From contig NC_088306.1 of NCBI RefSeq assembly GCF_032854445.1, positions 13,513,386-13,577,385 on the forward strand: a stretch of DNA of 64,000 nucleotides. The letters are read 5' to 3'. This document shows positions 35,669-50,600 of the stretch, piece by piece. The position numbers were made by a program, and so were the translations under genes. Source of the DNA: Liolophura sinensis. Lineage: Eukaryota; Mollusca; Polyplacophora; Chitonida; Chitonidae. The stretch's first letter is position 1, and each line of letters starts with the position of its first letter. The notes beneath the pieces were generated by a model. The model was given only the letters and a program-made list of their open reading frames with translations. It had not been told where the DNA came from and did no database searches.

Positions 35669-38604
35669 GTGAGAATGTTATTGAACAACAACAACAACAG
35701 TTGAGCACAATGAATAGGAAGTACGTGTGCAAAGTAATGTATATATGCACAGTAGATAATTGTTGGCTTTGTAGGTTGGGGTCGGAAATGGTCAACTTTA
35801 AAATAACAATGGCTTTCATTCTACCAAAGTTTTGAAACATAGCAACACCATTATTTGCTTTTTAATAGAAATACATAGTGCACATGTGAAGGGAATGTTG
35901 AAAACCCAGCTATTTTATTAAATATGTGATGTTAAATCTATGAAAGCACTGTTGTGCTTGTGATGGCCATCTTAAAATTCTACATTCTGTCTATGACGTG
36001 TGCTGTTGACAGATAGCGTACATGCGGATGTATGTATCTGTAAAGAGGCTTCATCTTGAACTGTTTCCTCAGCAGTAACCAGTAGATTGGGCCACACTAA
36101 TTGAAATTGTTTTCCAGGCGGAGTAAGTCTTTATTCAAAGTTGGAGGATATAAGAAAATAAAACTTCATCTAAATTGTGAAAAATGTGGACCATCCCAGC
36201 AATATTTCATTTTTAAGATATATTTATAATGAAAAGGCTTGAAGAAGTTTCAAATTTTTGGGGGGTTGGATTTTCAGCTCTAGTTTTATTCCATTTAGGG
36301 ATTTTACTAGTGTCGCCTTGTCTGTAAAACACACAAAAAATGTTCGTATCGCTGATGAGGTTCAAAACTGATGCTGCATTGATGAAATTACTGCACGTAT
36401 GAAAGTAATATTAGAACTGTACCTGTGATTATTACCTGATAAATGTCAACTGTCTTCATGCACACCTGTACATATATTTGATGTTTATTGATTGGGAGAG
36501 ATTGATCTGCAGAATAATGCATGTATATGTATATGTATACTGTGTATGCACGTGTACCTTAAAGGACAAGACAGCACCTAAAACATATTTCAATCAAAAG
36601 CAGGCTAGTCAAGCTTTGTAAAAAGTATCATAGTTTATTATTTGAATGAGATGCATGAGTCCAGTTGTACGGTAATTCTATTGTAATTTTGTAAACATTT
36701 AATAGGGGTAAGAATTACCGGTACCAGCAAAACCCCTCCGGAGGCTACGACGTGAACCAGGGATACCCTGGCTGTGCATCTGAAGGCTACTCATATTTAA
36801 CTGTATAAATGAAATAGCAGGCCTGCTGTATAAAGAGCTCATGCAGTGGAAGAAATATCCTTCCAGTCCAATGTCTGAGGAAGCTATCTATCACTTGATC
36901 CTTCTTTGCCGAAGTCCACAACCTTAATCTACCATAGGCTTCTGCTTATACTATCATACAGGATATACCTTCGATGTTAGAGAGCTAAAGTTATCGTCAT
37001 CTTGCTGTCGATAATGGAGGCACACTGTGATAAAACAAAGTTTCATTTAACTTTTTCTGGTTTGAAAAAAATGTTTATAAAATATTTAATGCTGGTTTAA
37101 GATACTTTAAATGATAGTCTTGCAGAGGTCGTAAAAATTAGTCAGGTGTTGTCTTTCGCTTTAATTCAGAATATTAAACTGTCAGCTTCAGGTGTCCAGG
37201 CTTGTTACCAGGGTCTGGTTTCATGAAAGCGTACTTACATGTATATTCAACAAAAATATAAACGCACAAACTTAAAATGCTTTATTTGTTCAAATAACCT
37301 TTTGTGAAATGTTCCCCTACCCCAAAATATTTAATTGGGTAATAATTGATTTGTTTTCCTCAAATTAACCTAATTGTTGAGTGAACATGTCATTTAGAAA
37401 TGAGAAAAAATAAAACAATATAAAAATAAGAACTCACTTGGCTTGGAAGTTGCAGGTTATGATTAGCGGGCTAACTATGTGCTTGTCACTTACAAGTGTA
37501 AAGTGCAGTACAAGTAATCGACTTTGGTGTACATGTAATACTGTACATATATGTGTATTGTACACGGAGGTATTTTTGAATCATGTATTTAAAGGCTGGT
37601 GTACATTTACATGCACATAAGTACATATTTATGTATGTTTGTTTGATGCTTTAATAATATTTGACTGTGTTTTCATAGTTTAGGCTTACAGTTCATAAAG
37701 GTACATGTATCTATGTACTTGTGTTTTGCGGCTTTATTCTGGTAAAATACCGACTTGACTAGTCGTGGCGTATTAATTTTATCTCACTAGTTTTCATGCT
37801 TGAACATCTCCATCTTGATTTATGGTCCATTATGGCCAGTTTATAATATTAAGTATACATGTGGTTGTCATTGGAAGCAGTGGTTTAATGGTTGACTGGT
37901 TTGTCCAGTGAAGGATGTTCTACTGGAACACATGTACCTCCTTAAGACATGATAATCCATGCACAGCTTTATACAGACTTATATACATGTATGACTGTGT
38001 ATTCTTTTATAGATTTCAAAGGTTGTTTGTTTAGTGTCCTGATGAACAAACAAATATACCATGGTGTTAGCACAGGATAAAAGATTCCCACAGATCTTGT
38101 GTAATAAAAATGCACAGCACTGTGCTAAGAGACTTAAAAGGTACATGTGGAGCTGAGGCTGGGTTGTTGCCTCCACAGTATAAATGAATGACGCTTATCT
38201 TTCAGTTGCATTTTAACACTCAGGACTCCTTTTCAGTTCCAGCCTCTAACAGGGAATTGTAGCCTGATCTGAGATAAAAGTTTGGGGCACCAAGATAAGA
38301 TTCAGTTGAGACAATATTGATAAATAACTACCTAAATAAGGCCTTTCAAGGCTATCTCAACACAAACCAAACTGATCATTTGGATATTTAAAGATCACCC
38401 TTGCCTGATTGAACCTCAAACTAGTGACTTCACCCAAACTGCACAATATAAGCACTTAGTTGTATTTTAGTCTTTTGGTGATGTACCTTCAACCCACTCG
38501 GCATTCAATCTGAGCTCTGTCTCCATGAAAATCCAGTCACACATGCTGGAAAGTCTCCCCTACTTTTTCTGACGTTTTTTCTTGTTTCTCATTGCAGCAC
38601 CACA

Positions 38605-41600
38605 ATGTCTTTGGGCGGGGCAGCGTGCACTCGCTGCGGAGAGGGTTTCGGCATCCACGAGCAGATCGTCAACTCTAACGGAGAAGTCTGGCACACCCAG
38701 TGCTTTGTGTAAGTTATCATCATATAGCAGTATCAGATTTTATCTACAGTTACCTCTCAGCTGCAGGTGCTTGATTGATATATTCTACATTCCAGCAGTA
38801 TAATGTGCATCGTGGTGTTCTTAAAGCTTGTCAGTAGTAATGATATGTGTACATTTAATACATACTCTCTTCTGTACTCACAAGCATTTTGCTAATTGTC
38901 TTTAATAATATAATGAAGCTATGAGATCCAACCTAGGCCCTCATCTAGACAGTTATCATGCTTTCCTAATCACTGTTAATTTCTCATGATTTTGTAAATG
39001 CCCATGTCAGCTGCTGTGTCTAATCTGCTGTGAAATCTTTACAAGTATGAATTGGTTATGCTTTAAATTTGACATATTGACACTGTGCCAACAGCACATG
39101 TTATAGTGCTTGGAAACAACAATATGTGCCACAGGTAGATTTCTACAAGCAAGTACAGAGTAGATGACTACCAACTGTCCATTGTAGCCATCTGGCTTTT
39201 TTAAACTAACTTTCTGAACTTAAGAAGGGGATCATAGTACATGTGACAAAGTGACAAAAGCGGTTGATAACTCTCAGGAAAACTGGGTCAAGCTGTGACA
39301 ACAAGCATGTTGAGCATCAGACTTTTGAAAATTTGGCCATTGTTTTGATAGTTTAGAAAGAAATTGTATACAAAGCATGTAAAGTGTATTTAAAGGATAA
39401 TGAAACATACTACATGCTGTGACAAAAAGTGACAAATTTAACAAATGCATTTTGACAAATGTAAAAAAAAAAACACTATGCAAAAATGACAAATGGGCCA
39501 GAGTGGGAAAAAAATCCTGTAAAAGTAATATCATTAAATCTATGTGGTGAATAATCCAATTCCTGGAAAATTTATATGTGTTTGTTAAATTGAGAGTTTC
39601 ATCTGAAACTATAAATGTACATGTACGTGTTTAGCGGTTGAAAATTGAAAGTACATCATTGGCATCTGAACCTACTGTTAGTAGATTTATTGTACACAAA
39701 GCTGTACATGTACATGACAAAATGCCATTGATATATTTATCTGTGTTTAATAGTGAAATATTAAGGCAATTGTGCTAATTTTCCCCGGTTAACAACTCTG
39801 ACATTGTTTGCATGGCCTCCCCCTCTGTCAGTGGCTTTACCCTCGTACAGTCATTCCAAAGTTATTCCCAAAGCTTGCCAGTGACCTCATTCATGTCATT
39901 ATGAGCTATTAACATTTTGGTGTCATTCTCACTTCCACTCGCCAGCGTCTATTTCCACTTGGAGCTGGCATTGTCCATGTACATGAAAAATGTACCCAAT
40001 TGTACCAGCATTATTAAACCATGCTCGCTGTGTAAATTGTAGATGTAAATGCGTCTTTAAGCTGCTAACGCAACAAGCGTGTGTCACATGTGCTATTAAG
40101 TGTGAAGAAAATGTAGTGCATGTAGTTTGCCAACATACATGTAGCTGCTTGTCTACCGTATAGTCTGTTGTGAAGCTAGTGGCATTTTTTTGCTTTCGTA
40201 GTCATATGGAGACCAAAGTAGGAACTTTGGAAGTTGCGTTGTTGCGTACTTGCCAGGCACTGCTTGTTCTCATATCTCCAGCTGTTCATACCCCTTTACC
40301 AAGACAAGGTTAATACCCTTGAGTGAAACCGCAGTATTGTCTGACTATGCATGTATAGTGCAAGTCTATGCCGTGAGCTTTGGAAGCATCTTGACAGCAA
40401 CCCTTAACTTGTCTTCGATTGTTAATAACATGGCTACTACGATTCTTGGTGGTGGATCTACCCCATCTTGGGGCTTCTGTAACGACGCTTTCTCTAGGCA
40501 GGAATGGCACAGAGGCATGATGGCACCTCGTTTAGCGCATGGTCAGAAATGTCATGAGCGCTTAGGCCCTCAAGAGCAGATGGTGAATTACAAGGGGGAG
40601 ATCTGGCACCCCCAGTGCTTTGTGTAAGTATGAGTGGAACTGACCCCTTGACTTCTCCATACAGTAGATGTACATGTATCTACATGAATCCCAGTCCTCA
40701 TGTCAGTCTTTTGAAAAATGGTTTTTCATGTATATATGTATTAACCCCAGTCATGTGATATTCTGTTTTGGTTTGTACAGGTTGGGTGTAATTCTTAATC
40801 CTGTGTTTTTCATTGTAAACCCTCTCATTCATTTGAACACTGTTGAATAGAAATCCCCTTTTTCCCCTCCTTCCGTTACCCCTGGAATGCATACTCCATT
40901 CTTTGCTCTTCAGAATTGGAGACTTTACATGTAGAGAAAAGGTTTTGAAAATGTTGTTTTTTTTTTGAGGTGAAGTCACTCCACTATACATACTCATGTA
41001 TGAGTAAGGAACTGTTGAAATGTGAAGTACAGTAGGAACCTTGGATGTCTGAGTTATATGGTACCCCCCTCTACCTTCTGGCATATGAAGGAACAACTTT
41101 CAGTATAATTTATGCAGATGCATAATTTGGAGACAAAACTACATTGGTTGGATGGGTTTCACAAAAAGTGTAATTTTATCAATCTGTACATAAGAATGCC
41201 TTCAGAAAAGCCTGAATAAAGGGCTTGCAAAGATGTAAAGTCGTTGAAGAATTACAGTATTGGGACAGATAAAAGAACATAATATAATGACAAAGTCCTT
41301 TTATTATTAAAAAGTAATATTAAATGTATTGACTTTTAGTGTGTACATGTACATGTAGGTGTAATGTGTAACATATAACAGTGTTTTGATATTATGAAAG
41401 TGCTTTGGTGTTCGGTACATCTATATCTGCTATGAAGCTTTATATATTTGTGCGTGTAGTGCTTTTATCCTTTTTGTTTGAATTTATTAACATAAACAAA
41501 CATGAACATGTGAAATGTAAACATGTAACACTGTATGATAAGCCCTAATATATTTGATAGACTTACATGTACATGTATAGGGTTCATGTTACCGATTTAC

Positions 41601-44600
41601 ACTGATTATAAACAACAGTACATATGTATTAAAGTGTTATATTATGCCACAATATTGTGGCATATTTACCTTAACTTTGTCATAGTTGTGCTCATTGCAT
41701 GCTTTTTGTGTTGCCTGTATTGTCTTCTTTATTTTCAAGTCTTGTATATTATCTAAATGTTTTAGCATTAATACATTAACCTCACATCATGTCCATTTCT
41801 TCAGTTTTATACAATTTCAGCAGGATGAGAGTAAATCAGAATTTAGTTGTTTGCATGCATTTACATGTAGAAATAATTTAATTACAAAGTAATATACAGT
41901 ACTGACAAGAATCTTACTATAAGTGTACATTGGTACAGAAATTCCCTTTTGACCAGCAGGGAATGTCCAGGCGATTGTTTTGTACTGATATCCCGTTACA
42001 TGTGTTCATGATATGGATATGTCATGTGACATGTGTAAATCCAGGCTGCTAGACAGAGAAAGCCATCATCATTTAAGTGCAGTGCCTGTAAACCAGGGCC
42101 CACTTTCACTAAATTTCTTTAATCAATTTTTTGTAACTTTTGGTAAATAATGTCGCCTTGTGACAACGTCTTTTTACGAAATTCAAAAAGTTAACAAGAA
42201 ATTTGACATAAGAAGTGTTGCGAAAGTGGCCTCTGGCTATAGGGAGAATATAATAACCATTTTTATCTTAACGAGTGAGACTGTTGCTGTCTTATTCTTA
42301 CTTGTTCTTCTATGTATGTAGTAATGTCATTTTGTGTGTAAAATGAATTAGTCATCATAAATCTTGTTTTCAACAGGTGTGCCCAGTGTTTTCAGTCATT
42401 TCCTGAAGGAGTTTTCTATGAGGTAAGGGTTAATGGCATTTTTTCTGAATTACACTGTAAGTGTTGCAGCCAGGCATGCCAGGAGATGATAGTGGGCTAT
42501 GGTTCAGTGGATCAAAATGCACTTGCCATTTAATGACTAAGATACAAAAGGTGCGGGTTCAAACCCACCCTTTGGTAGTGGATTCGTAGATTCCCCTGAT
42601 CTCATGGCTGTCACCACACCCATGTGGCTGTTTACGCTGTCCGATCTTCGTTGAAGATCACTTGTCTGCTACCAGTATGGTGGTCAGATTTTTTACAGTA
42701 CATGTATCTCTGAGGTGGGAAAAGTTTAAATACCAGAGACTTGCCTAGGGTTGGTGATTTATGTCTGGTTTGCTCCACCTACGAAAGCAGTTGCCATCAT
42801 CAAGTAAGTAAATATATGTGGGAGGCCAGCATTACCAGTTTGCTATCAAATGGGATATTGTTTAGCATAGTGTAAAACTCCAATCAGATAAGTAAATGTA
42901 TACCATGAGATTGTCGTGCCTGCACATGTACATGTACTGACAGTGAAGAAGATTGTCAAATGCATACATATGTAGCAAAGCACAATATTATTAACCTATG
43001 TTATGGACACCATGAACTTTCCAGTTTCCTCCCCCCCCCCCCCCCCTCTAAGTCTGTAACTTCACATGTACATGCAAGTGTCCGACTGGTGAGTCATTCA
43101 CTCATTCAGCTCAAACTATAAATTATATGATCTCAAAGAAAGCCCAGGCTCTTACAAAGATGACATCAGATCATGCAAATATTTCATACGCAGCTATATA
43201 AATGATTGTCTGTTGTATTTTGTGTATTCCCACCTTGCTTTACAATGTCTCTATAATATAATGGAATCTAATAAATGTCACACCTCGTACTCATGATTAG
43301 ATTTTTGTTCAGGGTAGCATTCTGAATTAATCACAAATATCATGAATATCAAACACATTGACCACTTACATGTGGTTGAAATATTCTCCACTCCAAAGTC
43401 ATAAACATGTATATAATTCAGATAATAGTACAAATTCAGCTAATAAATGGCCCCATGCATGAGGTCACAGGCTCAAATCCAGCTCTTGCTACATGAACAT
43501 GTATTTCAGCAGTGCCCAATGTCTGGCATTTCATGACTGTAACTGACAAGGGCAGGTGGTTTATTCAAAGTACTGCAACAACTACATCTATATTGTTCTT
43601 CAGCCATAAACCTGGCAGCCATTATATTCAGTGACTTTTAAATTACATGTAAAAAAACCTGTTAAGTCCAATACAATTTTTGTCTGTTTCAGTTTGAAGG
43701 CAGAAAGTACTGTGAGCATGACTTTCATGTTCTGTTTGCACCCTGCTGTGGCAAGTGTGGTAAGCATTTTGTTTTCTCATGTTCTACATACCATGCTGTA
43801 GAAGAAAATGTTTTCTACCACTATACATGTACATTCGTCTTTGGGATTTAGTTTTCTTTCAAACTTGAGTGCATTCTATGCAACATTTTTCGTCTGTTGT
43901 TGTTTTGTGAGATAGCAAAGCATTATATAACATTATGGAAGAATTATTTATACTAATAAAATGTAATTATACACAAATAAGGCATACATCAATGTAAAAC
44001 TCAGTGTACAAGTTTTTTTCAGAAAGATGATATATTAAAGCATACCAGTGTGTATCTCGGACAGGCTTGAGTGCAGCTTACATGTACATGTTATGGAAAG
44101 AAGTTAAGGATTCCTCCTGTTCCCTTCTTGGCTTTTACAACTTTTATAACCAGTTAGCATCAAATAAGTAAAACCTGAAGCAGGATGTTAAAACAATAAT
44201 CACCTGTAATTGCAAATTGTTCTGTTATCCTCTCCCTTTTCATAGGAGAGTTCGTGATTGGCCGAGTCATCAAAGCCATGAACAACAGCTGGCACCCGGA
44301 CTGTTTCCGCTGTGAACTGTGCGTGGGACCTCTGGCTGATGCTGGCTTTGTCAAAAATGCTGGCAGGTAGATAACCTTAAACTCTGTAAAAGTAAACAAG
44401 CATTTTTGTTTTTAGTGGGAAATATTACATTCTGTTGTTTGCATTAAATTATCAAATAACTTTCACCTCTCACCATGTATTTTTCCATATATTTTTGAAA
44501 TTCATTTCACTTCAGTCTCTGTGAGTCATTTTTTGGTCACAGTGCTTTTCTGGTTACATGGCAACACAACCATTAAGGTTGCAGGTTTGATTTAAGGTAT

Positions 44601-47600
44601 TGCTGGTTTGGTTGCAGGTTTGATTTAAGGTATTGCTGGTTTGGTTGCAGGTTTGATTTAAGGTATTGTTGGTTTGGTTGCCGGTTTAAGTCAGGAGGTT
44701 TACTAGATACCTGGCAAAGTTTGAGGGTTTATGCTCATTTCCTCCACCAATAAACCTGATTGCCTTCGTGTAAGTTAATCACAAAAAAAAAAAGTAAATA
44801 ATTATTCTCTCTTCCAGAGCTCTTTGTCGAGAATGCAATGCCAAGGAGAAAGCAAAGGGCACCGGAAAATATGTCTGCCACAAGTGTCAGTATGTATCAC
44901 AAGGCGGGTGAATTATAGGCTGGAGTTTGTAAACTTGTAGGGGGCCTCAGTGGCTGAGGTATTTAGTGTCCAAGCATGGTGCATGCGCATTGAACCAAAA
45001 GCCTCTTACCAATGCGGTCGCAGTGAGTTCAATCCCAACTCATGCTGCCTTTCCCTCCAACTATACATGGAAAGGTCTGCCAGCAATGTGGGGATTATGG
45101 GTTTCCAGAACCCAGTTTCCTCCCATAATAATGGCATGAATTACTTCGAATTTGTAAACTTGAAGGACTTACGGCAATACAAATGTTTTATCATGTTTAT
45201 GTGTTGGGCATTGGAGATATTTGTCTAGGTTATTAATTAAATGATTAATTGTTGATGTTTTACTCTTAAATAGTAAAGAAATTTGAAAATTTTGAGTTAT
45301 CAAATTTATATCAAAATTTTATGACCAAATTGAATGTATGTGTACTATCGTTTGCTGATTTGCGTTAAAGGGAGATACTGCTGAAAGAAATTCCGAATTT
45401 TTGGGTTGGTTCAGTTAAAAACAAAAATGAGCTGCATTTGACTCCTTACTAAACCTCCTGGGCCTATATTTTCCAGAAAATGTCAATTAAGAGAATTCTA
45501 AGGGGTAATCTGTGACTGGTCTAAACTGTCCGCCCAACGAGATAACGTGCAAATGAGGCAGCACAAAGGTTCCCCATGTAACATTGGGTCATAGATGGCT
45601 CATGGAAACAATTCAGTAGATTGAAAGCAAATTAGAAGTCAAGTAAATCAATACGATCTTCCTCTCTATTGATAATGTTTTATGAAGTACTCGTAATTGC
45701 CAATGGCAGAGCTGAAGTTACACGGTAGATCGCATACCTCAATCCACCTGTTTTGGCGCAACATGCTCTTGCAGACCATACGTCAAACATGCATTCAGGT
45801 AGAAGACATGTAGAGATGGTACTTGTGCTAACATTTCCTTGCTCACTGAAGAGTTTTAGCACGGCTTACAGGGCACACCGTACATGAGATGTGCATTCTG
45901 GCAGTAGCTGTGTAGTGATTCTACTAGAGCTAACAGTTGCATGTTAAGGGAAGCATCAGTGTGTTTATTGGTCTTGTCACAGACATGCACAATGTTGTCA
46001 AGACACTCCTCAGACCCCCACAGACCCTGAACCTCTCCCGTCGTCTAGACAACAATGAGAGGTAACTGACTAAAAAAGATCAGACCTTCCAAATACAGCA
46101 ATTTGAGTGAGTTGATGGCCAAAGGGAAACCACAGATAAAACTAAACATTCCATCCTTCACTCAGATTCAGATAGGTATCAGTAGACATTTGGAAGCCTG
46201 AAGTGTATGTAGATGAGGTCTGAAATAGCAGCACAATTTTTGGACGTCGGCAGTAAGTCCCTTTAACAGTCAAGATGGCCATACTTGAAATTATATAAGT
46301 AGTTCTAGATTTTTATGTGTATTACTTTCCTTCCTTCAGTTCTATCATTGAGGAAGGTCACATCAAGTTCAAGGGGGAAGCGTATCACCCTTACCACTTT
46401 AACTGTACCTCATGTGGGTAAGTGTCATTAGTGCCATTACAAAGAGGGCATGTGTCAAGATAGAAAACTCTGAGTGACAGCTGTGGTGTAGTCTTCGATA
46501 TGGACTACAAGTGTAGGACACTTGCCCTCAGTGGACAAGTCCATGGCCCAGTTTGTATGAAAGTTTATTAGCTAATACTGGTATTAAGTCAAACTTTATA
46601 ATAAGATTTTAGTTAATTTGAGCAGCCGATGAAGTGTTAAGTGACTGTACACTTCATGCCCTAAGTTGAAGACTGTGTTGATCGAATGCATAAGAAAGAT
46701 GTACATGTATATGGGTTTAAAAGGATAAAAGGGAGAGTCTTGTTCCTATCATGAACTTCAGTGGATATTTGTCAGATGTCCAATAGGAATGTTGAGAAAT
46801 GAAATCCTGTTTTAATTTTGACAACTTATTTTCACTTTCCCAGGAGTGAGCTGAATGCAGATGCAAGGGAGAAAGGGGGAGAACTCTACTGCCTACGTTG
46901 TCATGACAAGATGGGAATACCTATTTGTGGAGCATGTCGGTATGGTGATTACTGTAAACGTTTGATCATTTTCTGTTGGCAACATGTTGAGTGCCCATGT
47001 TAAAGTGATTTGATGGATTTAATTTATTCTCCATTTTGGTTCTGGTGAAATAATATTTTGTCATTTTTTTTCAGCGACCTTAAATTTCACAGGCCACTTT
47101 CTTACCTTTCAAAGGTAAAAATGTACATAACACATCTTTTCAACATTACATAAAATCTGTCTTTTTTGTTTTTGTAGTCGGCCTATTGAGGAGCGTGTTG
47201 TTCATGCTTTAGGAAAGACCTGGCATGTAGAGGTACGATGAAATTCTTTGATTGTCCAATTTCCTTATGCTTTTACGCATAAACATAAAGAATGTTGTAG
47301 ACACACAGTGTAAAAAAATATTATTTCCACTACATATAAACACATGATATTACTGTATTGCAATTATTGAATTTTTTATGTGCATCTCTTCTAATCAGGT
47401 TCTTATTTTTTAGGACTTCTTGGATATATACGAAATATGTTTCACATAAATAGTGAAGTTCATTGCCCTGGAGTATGTTTGAGAAATTGAAGATGTCATT
47501 TAAGTCAAGGAATGTGGTACACGTGAATTTTTCTGTAATAGGAATTTAAAAAGTATGCTACAGAAAACCTCTGTGTATAATCTTGATGGCTGTAAAGGGG

Positions 47601-50600
47601 TTGTTTATCAAGCTGTGGATTCTTCTGTTCCCAGCATTTTGTCTGTGCTAAATGTGAGAAACCGTTTCTGGGAACCCGGCATTATGAGAAGAAAGGTCTG
47701 GCCTACTGTGAGATTCATTACCATCAGGTAAATAACAAGGACAAACACAACTGCAAATATGAATGTGTCTGAATAGGGTTTGAGTTCTCATGTGTGCTTT
47801 CTAATCGTGCCAGAAACAGCTTTCAAAACTGGGCATTAAGTCTAATTTGTTCCGCTGGCAAAATTATAGTGACAGGAATATTTCATATTTGGGAAATAGG
47901 GTAATAAAATGTGCTGAAGTGTTCTTTTTTTTTTTTTAAATGTGGACAAGTCTGACTGTTGTCAGATAGCCTGACTTCAATGTAAGGAGGCCGAAATTAA
48001 GGCCTCTCAGGCTTGAAACTCTATTGTGTGGATAGAGCAATGCAAACAGGACTGGTTGGCCTGGTGTCAGTATAATGTGACTGGGTGGGGTGTGAAGTGT
48101 GGTGTCTTCGACAAGATACTTTTGCGGCTGCAGCACTTTAATGGCATGGATTGGCACTGCCACAAGTAGGCACAGTATAAGTACGACGTTAAACCCTCAA
48201 GCATACATACATATGTGCAGACATTATTATCCTTTGAAAAACTGTGTTGCATTCTAGGGAAAAATGTCAAATGAAACTTTATCTTTTAGGGTAGAACTTT
48301 AAGTTTGTACCCTGCTTCAGTCAGTTGATGGCCATATTGGATTTTAATGCAAAAGCTTTAAAAGGATACTTCTCCAAAACAACTGCATCTACTGACATAG
48401 GAGTAGTACAGATGTTTTCACCAAAAATGAAAAACATTCAATAAATGCAGATTAAAACATTGTCTAGTACACTTTGACATCAGGATTATTAATCTGCAAA
48501 TTATTAGTATTTCGCTGTGATATGTACATGAAGCCTTCACGAAATTAGAACACATAATCTTCATGTATGATTGCATGAAACATGGGATCAGACTTAGATA
48601 CATTGCTTTGTATTGTTTGTGTCTGCGGCTACCAACAGTTGATATTTATGTGATATCAGCCGCGCAACAATGTTTTCTTTCTGTCAGTAAGTTCGAGCCC
48701 TACTGATGAAATTATGCCAGCAATCTTTTTATTACGTTTTTAAATGTCTTATGAAAACTGGAAATGATCATACGCCGGAAATAATACTAGACACATGGAA
48801 ATAATTCCACCGGATATTCCACTGAATGGTGACAAAACTGACTTAATTAGAAATGACATTATTGTTACCTGAAGAGCACCTCACCAACAGTTTTTTATAA
48901 TTAGTTTTGCTGTTTGTTTTTCAGCTGTTCGGTAACATATGCTTTGTGTGTAACACTGTCATTGGTGGAGATGGTAAGTCACTGTCTGATAAATAAATAC
49001 CCGTACCGGTTCTCAGTTTGTGAAATTTCAATCAGAATTGTGTTTTTTTTCTTGCACATGTAAGCCTGTATGATAAATTTGAAAATAGAAACTTAGCTGG
49101 CACAATAAGTTGGTAAATTCTGCCTATAGGTTATCCAAGTTCATAAGTCTGTCATCCCGAAATACTTACATAATACTAATATAACACTTATACGATATAA
49201 AATTATATTTTAAATAATGACAATGTACCAGATTTTACTTCAGCCTACACGTGCATTGTATCTTGATTTGCTTCACTGAAAATAGTAAGTTCACATATTT
49301 TGTTTTTGAGATACCTGTGTTTTTGACAATGTAACTCCACTTGATGGCTTGTGTAGTTCTGTCGCCCTCACAAAGGCCCTCTGGCTATGTGGTTTCAAAG
49401 GTTGCTGTGCTGAAGATCATTAATGCTTCATTTAGTACTGCGATGTTGAACCCCAAGCACTCATTTACTCACTCACTCATTTAGTACTATGGTTTTCTGA
49501 TAGGTAGGGCTGATTTCACATTTCTGACTTCGCCACAGTGCTTGTTTTTAGGTACTGGAATTTGAAAGTTTGGTACATTTATCTCAAGATCACATTTATG
49601 AGGTGATGAACATTTTAAATTATTGAATCCAAAAATAATGTCTGAAATTGTGTTTCAAATTTTGACTTATCAAGCCAGTAATGGTAAATTTGTGGAATTG
49701 GCCCCTGGTAGATTCACTAGACAACCTTAAAGCCTTATATACACCTGTGTTTCAGAAACTGTTTGTAAGAAAAAAAAAAGTCAAGAAATAAACATGTTAA
49801 TAAGTAAAAAAATATCTTTTCTCTTACAGTATTTAGTGCCTTCAACAAAGCCTGGTGTACACACCACTTCTCCTGTTATATCTGTGACAGAAAAATGGGA
49901 CAAAAGTAAGTGTTAAGCGTATCAGTTCGCTGCATAGTCACCTCTTCTGTAATATCATAATATTGCTGTATGTATTTCACATCATGTTCAAATTCACATT
50001 GGGGCATCTATGTGCTAGAGCAGCACAAATTAGGGAACCTTTGTACCAAATCAGTCACTGTGAGTTCAAATCCATCTAATCCATCAAATCCTCTCCGGTC
50101 GCACGAGGGGAGGTTTGTCAAAAATGGGCAGATGTCCTTAAGTATCTCCAGGGCTCAGCTCATTTTTTTCCCACGTTAACTGTTGACCGCCATTGTACAA
50201 ATGAAATATTTTTGAGTACAGCGTAAATCAGCAATCAAATAATGAGATTCGCTATGGTCAGTATTTACTAAGCAATATGTAAGTTAAGCCAAAGAAAAAA
50301 ACTTATTTTAGACATGAAAACCTGTATGTGCACAGTTGTGACTTTTTTTTTTACTTTTCAAGGTTGTTGTTATATGACTGAAAAACTGTTATGATGTTAA
50401 GCTTCAAGCATGCATGCATACTTTTCAAGGCAAACCATTTTATTTATTTATTTATTTATTTGATTGGTGTTTTATGCCGTACTCCAAAATATTTCACTTA
50501 TGCAACGGGGCCAGCATTATGGTGGGAGGAAACTGGGCAGAGCCTGGGGAAAACCCACGACCTTCCCACTTACGGCCAGAGAGGAAGCCAGCATGAGCTG

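Noticed and set aside
40250-40429. Further upstream start for the second LIM1-like exon
   Set aside because: The open frame extends to 40250, but the added residues show no conservation signal or domain; the ATG at 40430 is a simpler choice, though an internal acceptor is also possible.
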